Made by a program: the position numbers and the translations under genes. Under the pieces are notes generated by a model that was not told the DNA's origin, ran no database searches, and saw only the letters and a list, made by a program, of their open reading frames with translations. Positions 17,767 through 25,559 of a stretch of 64,000 bases of DNA are shown piece by piece. Origin of the DNA: Jeongeupia wiesaeckerbachi (lineage in GTDB: Bacteria > Pseudomonadota > Gammaproteobacteria > Burkholderiales > Chitinibacteraceae). Numbering within the stretch: the stretch's first letter is position 1; every line of letters starts with the position of its first letter. The stretch covers positions 1,984,001 to 2,048,000 of the forward strand of contig NZ_CP136946.1 of assembly GCF_050916355.1 (NCBI RefSeq), written 5' to 3'.

Positions 17767-18933
17767 TCAGGCTGCGGCGAGGACGATGGCGCGGCAGTCG
17801 CTCGGAGTCAGCGTGCCGTGCTCGCCGAGCGCGAGGCGCTTGTGCCGGTTCAGTTGTGCTTCGACGCCGTCGGCTGCGGCTGTGGCATCGGTGATGCCGT
17901 AATCGGCGAGCCGTGTCTTGACGCCGACCGATTCGAAGAAGCGGCGCGTCGCGACGATCGCGGCGCGTGCAACGGCGCCATCGTCGTCACCGGCCAGCCC
18001 CCAGACGCGGCGGCCGTACTGCGCCAGTTTGGCGCGCTTGGTCTCGAAGGTGTAATCGAGCAGGTTCGGCAAGGCGATGGCGAGCGTCTGCGCGTGATCG
18101 AGGCCGTAGAGCGCGGTCAGCTCGTGACCGATCGCGTGCGTCGCCCAGTCGAGCGGCTGGCCGAGCGGTACCAGACCGTACATGGCCTGGTCGGCGGCCC
18201 ACATCAGATTGGCTTGCGCGGCGTAGTCGCTTTGGTCAGCCAGCAGCGTCGGGGCGATCTCGACCAGCGTCGAGAGGATGCCCTCGGCGAGCCGGTCTTG
18301 CACCCGGGCTTCGTTCGGGAACGTCAGGTATTGCTCGGTGGTGTGGACGAACGCGTCGACGAGGCCGTTGCCGAGCTGGCGCGGCGGCAGGGTGCTGATG
18401 ACGCTCGGGTCGAGCACCGAGAAGCGCGGGAAGACGACCGGGTTCTTGAACGACAGCTTGTCCTGCGTCTCGCGTCGGGTGACCACCGCGGCGAAGTTGG
18501 CTTCGGAGCCGGTGGCCGGCAGCGTCAGCACACAGCCGATCGGCAAGGCCGATTTCAGCGGCGTCTTGTTGCCGATGATCAGCCACGGATCGATGTCCGG
18601 GTCGAGCGCCAGTGCGGCGGCGATGAACTTGCTGCCGTCGAGGACCGAACCGCCGCCGACGCCGAGCACCCAGTCGACCCGCTCTTGCTTGCCGAGCTCG
18701 ACCGCCTGCATCAGCGTGTCGAATTCGGGGTTGGCCGGAATCCCGGCGAACTCGACGACGGTCCGCCCGGCCAGTGCGGCGATCACCTGATCGTAGACGC
18801 CGTTGCGCTTGATGCTGCCGCCGCCGTAGAGAAGCAATACGCGCGCGGTCGGCGGAATCTCGTTGCCGATCTGGGCGATCTGGCCCTGGCCGAAATGCAG
18901 GCGGGTCGGATTATGGAAGCTGAAATTGTTCAC
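17767..18933 (-). CDS. yqhD: YqhD-like NADPH-dependent aldehyde reductase (iron-containing alcohol dehydrogenase family)
   Basis: A 388-residue enzyme with the length and features of E. coli YqhD, a broad-range NADPH-dependent reductase of short-chain and toxic aldehydes. Seen: MNNFSFHNPTRLHFGQGQI at the N-terminus; GGGSIKRNGVYDQV; nucleotide-binding GVGGGSVLDGSKFIAAA; and the metal-site region GLVDAFVHTTEQY with DWATHAIGHELTALYGLDHAQ carrying the Asp/His ligands. Transcribed away from the aga operon. The upstream region has an inverted repeat, CCCCAT (19002-19007) / ATGGGG (19019-19024), that could be an operator; no yqhC-type regulator is adjacent. Confidence 0.92.
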   Translation of the reverse strand: MNNFSFHNPTRLHFGQGQIAQIGNEIPPTARVLLLYGGGSIKRNGVYDQVIAALAGRTVVEFAGIPANPEFDTLMQAVELGKQERVDWVLGVGGGSVLDGSKFIAAALALDPDIDPWLIIGNKTPLKSALPIGCVLTLPATGSEANFAAVVTRRETQDKLSFKNPVVFPRFSVLDPSVISTLPPRQLGNGLVDAFVHTTEQYLTFPNEARVQDRLAEGILSTLVEIAPTLLADQSDYAAQANLMWAADQAMYGLVPLGQPLDWATHAIGHELTALYGLDHAQTLAIALPNLLDYTFETKRAKLAQYGRRVWGLAGDDDGAVARAAIVATRRFFESVGVKTRLADYGITDATAAADGVEAQLNRHKRLALGEHGTLTPSDCRAIVLAAA

Positions 18934-19078
18934 GGGTGAATCCTGGCAGCGGTTCTCGACGTTGGCCGCCTGCCGCGCCCATCGGTGGACGGCGCGAGCG
19001 ACCCCATTCGCATAGTGTATGGGGATTCACTTTTTGGGGCCTTGATTACGGTAAATATTACCATTCATCGGTTTGAGA

Positions 19079-19124
19079 TCGAAAGAAAATCAACTTTCGA
19101 TTTTCGGTTTTGCTTTTCTTTCTG
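19079..19124 (+). promoter_or_regulatory. Operator-like TTTC-rich site, probable AgaR/DeoR-type binding site 1
   Basis: TCGAAAG (19079-19085) and CTTTCGA (19094-19100) form a perfect 7-bp inverted repeat. It merges into a row of TTTC/TTTT repeats (CTTTCGATTTTCGG, then TTTTGCTTTTCTTTC). Operators of DeoR-family sugar-phosphate repressors are typically such repeats. The 12-mer CAACTTTCGATT (19091-19102) recurs inverted at 19354-19365. Confidence 0.5.
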
Positions 19125-19353
19125 CTGTCATATCGACACTGCGCCGATTTTCAATTAGCTGTAACAAAACTTCATATCGGCATCTGAATCGCAATTCCCG
19201 TCGCGTGCTGCATAGCAATAATTGAAAATTAATTTATTGATATCAATCAATTGGATGGTTTTTTGCCGTTCTGGCGATTTGGTAGTTTTCCAAGCGAGGC
19301 GCCCGAGATCCGGCTGTCGACTCGCTCAAAACTCGCAAGCTTCGATCGCTGTT

Positions 19354-19365
19354 AATCGAAAGTTG
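19354..19365 (-). promoter_or_regulatory. Operator-like site 2, inverted copy of CAACTTTCGATT
   Basis: AATCGAAAGTTG here is the exact reverse complement of 19091-19102. It ends 5 bp before the -35 candidate at 19371, a good position for repression. Two identical 12-mers 263 bp apart would suit a looping repressor. Confidence 0.5.
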
Positions 19366-19370
19366 TCGAA

Positions 19371-19400
19371 TTGACCCACTTTTGTTTGCGAGCCTACAGT
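19371..19400 (+). promoter_or_regulatory. Candidate sigma-70 promoter of the aga operon
   Basis: TTGACC (19371-19376), 18-bp spacer, TACAGT (19395-19400), about 67 bp before the agaR-like start codon. Confidence 0.45.
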
Positions 19401-19467
19401 CTGCCCAACGCAATACGCCGAAACGGAGTTCAACCCCCGTCCGGCGGGCCAACGACGGGACGCAGAC

Positions 19468-20237
19468 ATGGATCGGGTACAGCAACGCCGCAATCACATC
19501 GTGCAACTGATGCGCGAACAGGAAAGCTGCCACGTCAGCGATCTTGCCGACGCGCTCGGCGTGTCGACGGTGACGATACGCGGTGATCTTGATTTCCTCG
19601 AAGACAGCGGCTGCATCAGCCGCAGCTATGGCAAGGCGGTGCTGAGCCCGCATTTCGCCTTCGAACTCGAATTCCGCGAAAAGGAAAAGATCCGCAGCGA
19701 GGCCAAGCAATTGATCGGCCGCGCCGCGGCGCAGCTCGTCAACGACGGCGACGCGCTGATCATCGATTCGGGCTCCACGGTCGGCTTCGTGCCGCGCTAC
19801 ATCGAGCCGTACAAGCGCTGCACGCTGATGACCAACGCACTGAACCTCGCCAACGAACTGATCGGCGACGTGCGCTTCGATCTGATGATGACCGGCGGCA
19901 ATGTCCGCGCCGATTCGTATTCGTTTTGCGGACCGATCGCCGAACAGGCGGTACGGCTGCACCACTCGACACGCTGTTCATCGGTGCCGACGGCATCGAC
20001 CTGAAGGCCGGCATCACCACGACCAATGAACAGGACGCCCAGCTCAACCGCGCGATGCTCAGCGTCGCCGACAAGGTCGTGCTGCTGGCCGATTCGAGCA
20101 AATTCGGTCGCCGCGGTTTCTGCGTGATCTGCACGCTGCCGCAGGTGCACACGCTGATCACCGACAGCGGCATCACCGACGAATACCGACGTGCGCTGAC
20201 GCTGGCTGGCGTCAACGTGATCGTCGCCGACGAATGA
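19468..20237 (+). pseudogene. agaR: AgaR-like DeoR-family repressor, disrupted by a frameshift
   Basis: The first frame (19468 to about 19965) encodes a DeoR helix-turn-helix (VSDLADALGVSTVTIRGDLDFLE, residues ~23-45) and the start of the sugar-phosphate-sensing domain (IIDSGSTVGF, MTGGNV). At about 19960-19966 the homologous sequence continues one frame away: LDTLFIGADGIDLKAGITTTNE, then KVVLLADSSKFGRRGF, to the stop at 20237. One base appears to be missing in CACCACTCGAC. As written, the first product ends at 20004 with a scrambled tail and lacks most of the effector domain. Whether this is a real mutation or a sequencing error cannot be decided here. The intact protein would be a repressor of about 256 residues controlling the downstream operon. 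Its last codons overlap the following gene region. Confidence 0.85.
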
Positions 20238-20251
20238 ACAAGGAGAAAGCC

Positions 20252-21559
20252 ATGAGTCTATTGCTCGAGAGCATCCGCCAGCACAAGGCGGGCCAGCCGA
20301 CCGGGATCTACTCGGTGTGCTCGGCGCACCCGCTGGTGCTCGAGGCGGCGTTGCGTCAGGGGCTGGAGGACGACAGTGTCGTGCTGATCGAGGCGACGTC
20401 GAATCAGGTCAACCAGTTCGGCGGCTATACCGGCATGCAACCGGCCGACTTCCGCGATTTCGTGTTCGGTCTGGCCGACAAGGCCGGTTTCGACACGGCC
20501 CGGCTGATTCTCGGCGGCGACCATCTCGGCCCGAATGCATGGCGACAACTGCCCGCCGCCGAGGCGATGGTACTGGCTGGCGATATGGTGCGCGGCTATG
20601 TGGCGGCCGGTTTCCGCAAGATCCACCTCGATTGTTCGATGTCGTGCGCTGGCGATCCGTTGCCACTGTCCGACGCCGTGGTCGCCGGGCGCGCGGCGCA
20701 GTTGTGTGCGATTGCCGAGGCAGCGTGGCGCGATGCCGGCGGCGATGCACCGGTGTACGTGATCGGCACCGAAGTACCGGTCCCCGGTGGCGCGCATGAA
20801 GAACTCGGCGAGCTGGCCGTGACGTCGCCGCAGGCCGCGGCGCAGACGCTCAAGGTGCACCGCGAGGTGTTTGCCGCAGCCGGCCTTGGTGACACGTTCG
20901 AGCGCGTGATCGCGATGGTCGTTCAGCCCGGCGTCGAGTTCGACCACCACAAGGTCGTCCGCTACAACGCGGCCAAGGCCGAAACGCTGAGCGCCTTCAT
21001 CGAAGCCGAGCCGCTGGTGTTCGAAGCGCACTCGACCGATTACCAGAGCGATACCGCGCTGGCCGAACTGGTGCGCGACCACTTCGCCATCCTCAAGGTC
21101 GGCCCGGGGCTGACGTTCGCGCTGCGCGAGGCACTGTATGCGCTCGACGTGATCGAACGCGAAAGCATCGGCGAATTCGGTGCCTCGCACCTGAAGGCGG
21201 TGATCGCCCAGGTGATGCAGGAGGAGCCCGATTACTGGCTGCCGTACTACGCCCAGCCGGGCCACCAGCAATACCTCGACCGCAACTACAGCCTCTCGGA
21301 CCGGATCCGCTACTACTGGCCGCACCCGAAGGTCGTTGCTGCGCAGCAGACGCTGTTCGCCAACCTCGCCAAACAACCGCTGCTGATGACCCTGGTCAGC
21401 CAGTATCTGCCCGAGCAGGCGAAGAAAGTGGCCGACGGCCGCATCGCCGCGACCGCCGAAGCGCTGGTGATCGACAAGATCATGGAAGTGACCCGCAGTT
21501 ACGCCGCTGCCTGCGGCATGGCCCGGTCGGTCGAGCCGCGCGTGCGGAGGGCTGCATGA
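20252..21559 (+). CDS. agaZ: AgaZ/KbaZ/GatZ-family protein (tagatose-1,6-bisphosphate aldolase subunit)
   Basis: A 435-residue protein of the GatZ/KbaZ family: GIYSVCSAHPLVLEAALRQ, GGDHLGPNAWR, KIHLDCSMSCAGDP, YVIGTEVPVPGGA and the C-terminal DRIRYYWPHP segment. In E. coli the Z subunit supports the class II aldolase KbaY/GatY, which splits tagatose-1,6-bisphosphate; AgaZ has also been proposed to be a tagatose-6-phosphate kinase. No KbaY/AgaY gene is found in the window, which makes the role here interesting. Start ATG 20252 has AAGGAG at 20240-20245. An in-frame ATG at 20234 overlaps the regulator's stop but has no ribosome-binding site. Confidence 0.92.
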   Translation: MSLLLESIRQHKAGQPTGIYSVCSAHPLVLEAALRQGLEDDSVVLIEATSNQVNQFGGYTGMQPADFRDFVFGLADKAGFDTARLILGGDHLGPNAWRQLPAAEAMVLAGDMVRGYVAAGFRKIHLDCSMSCAGDPLPLSDAVVAGRAAQLCAIAEAAWRDAGGDAPVYVIGTEVPVPGGAHEELGELAVTSPQAAAQTLKVHREVFAAAGLGDTFERVIAMVVQPGVEFDHHKVVRYNAAKAETLSAFIEAEPLVFEAHSTDYQSDTALAELVRDHFAILKVGPGLTFALREALYALDVIERESIGEFGASHLKAVIAQVMQEEPDYWLPYYAQPGHQQYLDRNYSLSDRIRYYWPHPKVVAAQQTLFANLAKQPLLMTLVSQYLPEQAKKVADGRIAATAEALVIDKIMEVTRSYAAACGMARSVEPRVRRAA

Positions 21560-22704
21560 TGGTTTATCTCGACCACGATCAGCATGATCTCGTCGCCCGC
21601 AAGGCCATCCATACCGCGCGTGAAATCACCCAGCAGCCGCGTCTGTGGCGGGAAATCACCGCTGCGCTGCTGAATTCGACCGCCGACTGGCAGCCGTGGC
21701 TGACCGATCTGCTCGCCACGCCGGATCTGCGCGTGATCATGACCGGTGCCGGCACCTCGGCGTTCGCTGGCAAGGCGCTGGCCCCAAGCCTGCGCGAACG
21801 CACCGGCCTGCGCATTGATCCGGTCGCGACCACCGACATTGTCGGTGATCCGCAAGCATGGCTCGATCCGCGTCTGCCGACCTTGCTGGTGTCGTTCGCC
21901 CGCTCGGGCAACAGCCCCGAAAGCGTCGCCGCGGTCGAACTCGCCGACCAGTTGCTGCCGGGCTGTCGCCACCTGATCCTGACCTGCAACCCGGATGGCG
22001 CGCTGGCGCGCTATGCCGCCGGCAATCCGCGCGTCCGCTGCGTGCTGATGCCCGACGGTGCCAATGACCAGAGCTTTGCGATGACGTCGAGCTTCACGTC
22101 GATGTTCGTTGCTGCGGCGCTGATGCTCGGCGCGGTGCCGCTGGCGGAGGCCGCCGCCCGCGTCGATGCGGTCGCGGCGCTGTGCGAGCGCAAGCTCGCG
22201 GTATGGCCGAAGCAGGCGCGCGAACTTGCCGCCGGCCGGCTCGAGCGCGTCGTCTACCTCGGCAGCAACGGCCTGGCCGGCCTCGCCGAAGAGGCGTCGC
22301 TGAAATTGCTCGAGCTGACTGCCGGTGGCATCGCGACGCGCTTCGATTCGCCGCTCGGCGTGCGCCACGGCCCGAAATTCATGATCGACGCGCGGACCTG
22401 CGTGCTGGTGTTCATGTCGTCACAACCGTATACGCGGCGCTACGACGACGACCTGTATGCCGAACTCGTCGGCAACGGCATCGCACCGCAAGTGATCGCG
22501 CTCGGCACTCGCCCCGGCGACACGCTGCCGGTCGAGCTGCCGGAGGCCGACGACCTGTGGCTGAGCCTGCCTTACCTCTTGTTCGCGCAACTGTTCGCCT
22601 TCGAGGCCTCGCTTGCCGCCGGGCTGACCCCGGACAACCCGTGCCCGACCGGCGAGGTGAACCGGGTGGTGCAGGGCGTGACGATCTATCCGTATCCGAA
22701 CTGA
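21556..22704 (+). CDS. agaS: AgaS-like SIS-domain galactosamine-6-phosphate deaminase/isomerase
   Basis: A 382-residue protein with two SIS (sugar isomerase) domains. The first has MTGAGTSAFAGKAL (~57-70) and SFARSGNSPESVAAV. The second has YLGSNGLAGLAEEASLKLLEL (~235) and DSPLGVRHGPKFMI. AgaS converts galactosamine-6-phosphate to tagatose-6-phosphate with release of ammonia. The start overlaps the agaZ stop (ATGA at 21556-21559), with GGAGG at 21546-21550. Its place between agaZ and the PTS genes supports the galactosamine assignment over a glucosamine one. Confidence 0.92.
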   Translation: MMVYLDHDQHDLVARKAIHTAREITQQPRLWREITAALLNSTADWQPWLTDLLATPDLRVIMTGAGTSAFAGKALAPSLRERTGLRIDPVATTDIVGDPQAWLDPRLPTLLVSFARSGNSPESVAAVELADQLLPGCRHLILTCNPDGALARYAAGNPRVRCVLMPDGANDQSFAMTSSFTSMFVAAALMLGAVPLAEAAARVDAVAALCERKLAVWPKQARELAAGRLERVVYLGSNGLAGLAEEASLKLLELTAGGIATRFDSPLGVRHGPKFMIDARTCVLVFMSSQPYTRRYDDDLYAELVGNGIAPQVIALGTRPGDTLPVELPEADDLWLSLPYLLFAQLFAFEASLAAGLTPDNPCPTGEVNRVVQGVTIYPYPN

Positions 22705-22726
22705 TCCCGACATCGAGAAAGACACC

Positions 22727-23200
22727 ATGCCGAACATTCTTTTGACCCGCATCGACAACCGCCTCGTGCACGGCCAGGTCGGCGTGACGTGGACCGGCAG
22801 CCTCGGCGCCAACCTCGTCCTTGTCGCCAACGACGCCGCTGCCAACGACCCGGTGCAGCAGAACCTGATGGACATGGTCGTCGCGGAGGGCGTGCAGACG
22901 CGCTACTTCACGCTGACCAAGACCATCGACGTCATCCACAAGGCCGCCGACCGCCAGAAGATCCTCATCGTCTGTAAGACGCCGCAGGACGTGCTGGCGC
23001 TGGTGAAGGGCGGCGTACCGATTCCGTTTGTCAACGTCGGCAACATGCACTTCGCCGAAGGCAAGCGCCAGATCCACAAGACGGTGTCGGTCGACGATGC
23101 CGATGTGGCGACGTTCCGCGAGCTGGCCTCGCTGGGCGTGACCTGCGAGATTCGCCGCGTGCCCGACGAGGCCGGCGAGCTCGTTTCGAAGTTGCTCTGA
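22727..23200 (+). CDS. PTS mannose-family EIIB component (N-acetylgalactosamine-type)
   Basis: A 157-residue cytoplasmic phosphotransfer protein of the mannose/sorbose/GalNAc PTS family. RIDNRLVHGQVGVTW at the N-terminus carries the phosphorylated His15. It receives phosphate from EIIA and passes it to the sugar during transport by IIC/IID. It corresponds to AgaB or AgaV of enteric bacteria. First of four PTS genes, but IIA is displaced beyond a repeat element. Confidence 0.93.
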   Translation: MPNILLTRIDNRLVHGQVGVTWTGSLGANLVLVANDAAANDPVQQNLMDMVVAEGVQTRYFTLTKTIDVIHKAADRQKILIVCKTPQDVLALVKGGVPIPFVNVGNMHFAEGKRQIHKTVSVDDADVATFRELASLGVTCEIRRVPDEAGELVSKLL

Positions 23201-23218
23201 CGCGGGGAGGGTTGAGAC

Positions 23219-23992
23219 ATGTTGATCGAAGCACTACTGATTGCGCTGCTGGCCGGTTTGGCGGGGGTGGACCTGTTTGACGGGTTGACCCACTTCCACC
23301 GTCCGGTGGTGCTCGGCCCGCTGGTCGGGCTGATTCTGGGCGACGTCCATACCGGCCTGCTGGTCGGCGGGACGCTGGAGCTCGTGTGGATGGGCATGGT
23401 GCCGCTGGCCGGCGCGCAACCGCCGAACGTCGTCATCGGCGGCGTCATCGGCACGGCGTTCGCGATCCTGACCAAGGCCGAGCCCACGGTGGCGATCGGG
23501 GTGGCGGTGCCGTTCTCGATCGCGGTGCAGGGGTGCATCACCATTCTGTTCACCGCCTTCTCGCCGATGATGCACAAGTGCGACGCGATGGCGAAAAAGG
23601 GCAACTGGCGCGGGATCGAGCTGGTCAACTATTTCGGCATGGCCATCCTGTTCTGCTTCTACTTCATCGTGGCCTTCCTGCCGATCTACTTCGGTGCCGA
23701 TGCCGCGGGTGCCGTGGTCAAGGCCGCACCGCAGTGGGTGCTCGACGGCCTGTCTGTGGCGGGCGGCATGATGCCGGCGATCGGTTTTGCGCTGCTGATG
23801 AAGATCATGCTCAACAAGAACTATGTCGCCTATTTCATCCTCGGCTTCGTCGGCGTGACCTATCTGAAGCTGCCGATCCTGGCGATTGCACTCGGTGCAC
23901 TGGCGATCGCGATGATCGATTTCTTCAACAGCAACCGCGCCCAGCCGCAGACGGCCGCAGCCCGGAATGTGGAGGTGGAAGATGGCATTTAA
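23219..23992 (+). CDS. PTS mannose-family EIIC component
   Basis: A 257-residue integral membrane protein of the EII-Sor/mannose IIC family, which with IID forms the sugar channel. GLAGVDLFDGLTHFHRPVVLGPLVGLILGD lies in the first ~45 residues, followed by GGTLELVWMGMVPLAGAQPPNVVIG (~50-74). Several further membrane segments follow and a short cytoplasmic tail. The 3' end overlaps the IID start by 11 bp. Corresponds to AgaC/AgaW. Confidence 0.93.
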   Translation: MLIEALLIALLAGLAGVDLFDGLTHFHRPVVLGPLVGLILGDVHTGLLVGGTLELVWMGMVPLAGAQPPNVVIGGVIGTAFAILTKAEPTVAIGVAVPFSIAVQGCITILFTAFSPMMHKCDAMAKKGNWRGIELVNYFGMAILFCFYFIVAFLPIYFGADAAGAVVKAAPQWVLDGLSVAGGMMPAIGFALLMKIMLNKNYVAYFILGFVGVTYLKLPILAIALGALAIAMIDFFNSNRAQPQTAAARNVEVEDGI

Positions 23993-24875
23993 CGATAGCG
24001 AAGAGCTGCTCGCTGCCAAGGCCGAGAAGCGGATGGAACAGGCGCTGGCGACGCGTTCGGTCGAACGGGACGACTACATCGACACCACCCCGGCCGAACC
24101 GCTGACGAAGAAGGATATCAACCGGATGGCGTGGCGCTCGCTCGCGCTGCAGGCATCGTTCAACTACGAACGGATGCAGGCCGGCGGCTGGCTGTACACG
24201 CTGATTCCGGCGCTGCGCAAGATCCACAAGAACGAGGAAGACCTATCGAATTCGATGAAGATGCATCTCGAATTCATCAACGTCCATCCCTTCGACGTGA
24301 CCTTCCTGTCCGGCCTCGTGCTGGCGATGGAGCAGAGCAAGGAGAAGATCTCGACGATCCGTGCGGTCAAGGTCGCGCTGATGGGGCCGCTCGGCGGCAT
24401 TGGCGACGCGATGTTCTGGCTGACCTGGCTGCCGATCTGCGCTGGCATCGGTGCGGCGCTGGCACTCGAAGGCTCGCTGTTCGGGCCGATCGTGTTCCTG
24501 CTGCTGTTCAACGCATTGCACTTCGGCCTGCGTTTCGGTCTGGCGCACTATGGCTACCGGGCGGGGCTTGGCGCGATCAACGTGCTGAAGAACAGCACCA
24601 AGAAGATCTCCCACGCGGCGTCCATTGTCGGGATGACGGTGATCGGCGCGCTGGTGGCGTCTTATGTGCGGCTGAGCACGCCGCTGGAGATCCACGCCGG
24701 TGAAGCCAAGATCGCGCTGCAGACCGGCGTGCTCGACAAGCTGATGCCCAACCTGCTGCCGCTCGGCTTCACCCTCGTCGTCTACTGGCTGATGAAGAAG
24801 GGCTATTCGCCGGTGAAACTGATCGGGCTGACGGTGCTGCTGGGCCTGGCCGGCAAGTTCCTCGGCTTCCTGTGA
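23982..24875 (+). CDS. PTS mannose-family EIID component
   Basis: A 297-residue membrane protein of the EIID family: TKKDINRMAWRSLALQASFNYERMQAGGW (~31-60), the conserved FNTHP-like segment here reading EFINVHPFDVTFLSGLVLAMEQ, and GPLGGIGDAMFWLTWLPI. C-terminal hydrophobic helices follow. Start ATG 23982 lies behind GGAGGTGG and within the IIC coding end. With IIC it translocates GalNAc/GalN while IIB phosphorylates it. A 140-bp palindromic repeat directly follows the stop codon. Confidence 0.93.
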   Translation: MAFNDSEELLAAKAEKRMEQALATRSVERDDYIDTTPAEPLTKKDINRMAWRSLALQASFNYERMQAGGWLYTLIPALRKIHKNEEDLSNSMKMHLEFINVHPFDVTFLSGLVLAMEQSKEKISTIRAVKVALMGPLGGIGDAMFWLTWLPICAGIGAALALEGSLFGPIVFLLLFNALHFGLRFGLAHYGYRAGLGAINVLKNSTKKISHAASIVGMTVIGALVASYVRLSTPLEIHAGEAKIALQTGVLDKLMPNLLPLGFTLVVYWLMKKGYSPVKLIGLTVLLGLAGKFLGFL

Positions 24876-25016
24876 GCCTATCCCATTCGGCGGCTGCGCC
24901 TTTGCATCTCGGTCTCGTCCGATGCTCGAAATCCTCATGGACCACATGTCCATTCCGGTTTCTGCGCTTCGGGCGAGCCCGACCTGCCGTGGCTCGCTCG
25001 CCGACTGGGACAGTCT
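24876..25016 (+). repeat. 140-bp palindromic repeat, copy inside the aga operon
   Basis: Same family as 29067-29213 and (inverted) 38473-38615. Conserved blocks: CCTATCCCATTCGGCGGCTG at the left end; TGCTCGAAATCCTCATGGAC with GTCCATTCCGGTTTCTGCGC around a hairpin centre (24922-24965); and GGCTCGCTCGCC then ACTGGGACAG at the right end. It starts one base after the EIID stop and lies 111 bp before the EIIA start, so it is transcribed within the operon. It could form an mRNA hairpin. Confidence 0.85.
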
Positions 25017-25127
25017 ATTGCGCCTTGAATAGGGCTGCCTGGAAAGGCTGAACCGGTGGCGCAGTCCGAGTGATCGGGTTGCGATGTCCGAACCGTTTTC
25101 GCGGCGATGCGCCGCAGGAGTACTGCA

Positions 25128-25559
25128 ATGATTTCCCTGATCCTGACCGGCCACGGCCGTATTGCCAGCGGCATTGAAGAAGCCATCATCCAGGTCTTCG
25201 GTGCACAGGCCGATCTGCATGTCGTCGATTTTCCCGACGGCATGGGCACCGGCGAGCTTGAAGTCAAACTGGCCGAGGTGCTGGGCGGCTGTGGTGGCGA
25301 TGTGGTGTTCTGCACCGACCTCCTGGGCGGTTCGCCGTTCCGGCTGGCGTCGACGCTGGCGCAGGCCCGGCCGGGCACCGAGGTGATTGCCGGGATGAAT
25401 CTGGCGATGTTTGCCGAGATGCTGTTCGAGCGCGACGACATCGCCACCGCAGCCGAGTTTCGCCAGCGTGCGATCGAGGCGGGGCAGGGCGGCATCACCA
25501 GTCTGGCCAACCGGCTGGCCCGGCAACGACAGCGCGCAGAGGCTGTCGATGGCCTGTGA
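25128..25559 (+). CDS. PTS mannose-family EIIA component
   Basis: A 143-residue EIIA of the mannose/GalNAc family. The active-site His9 is in LILTGHGRIASGIEEA, and the conserved FCTDLLGGSPFRLAS segment follows near residue 60. It takes phosphate from HPr and gives it to EIIB. ATG 25128 follows AGGAG at 25115-25119. Corresponds to AgaF. It is separated from the other three PTS genes by the repeat but remains in the same direction, and it overlaps the next gene by 11 bp. Confidence 0.93.
   Translation: MISLILTGHGRIASGIEEAIIQVFGAQADLHVVDFPDGMGTGELEVKLAEVLGGCGGDVVFCTDLLGGSPFRLASTLAQARPGTEVIAGMNLAMFAEMLFERDDIATAAEFRQRAIEAGQGGITSLANRLARQRQRAEAVDGL

Larger units (their letters stand above)
18934..19467. 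other. 534-bp divergent, A/T-rich control region between yqhD and the aga operon
   Basis: No gene is seen. The composition drops sharply to A/T-rich between about 19025 and 19390, with several TTTC/GAAA-rich tracts. It carries the yqhD-proximal palindrome CCCCAT-N11-ATGGGG (19002-19024), two operator-like copies of CAACTTTCGATT in opposite orientation, and a promoter candidate just before the agaR-like gene (both listed separately). Confidence 0.6.

Noticed and set aside
19955..19970. Programmed -1 ribosomal frameshift in the agaR-like gene
   Set aside because: There is no heptanucleotide slippery sequence at the junction and no obvious downstream pseudoknot; a lost base fits better.
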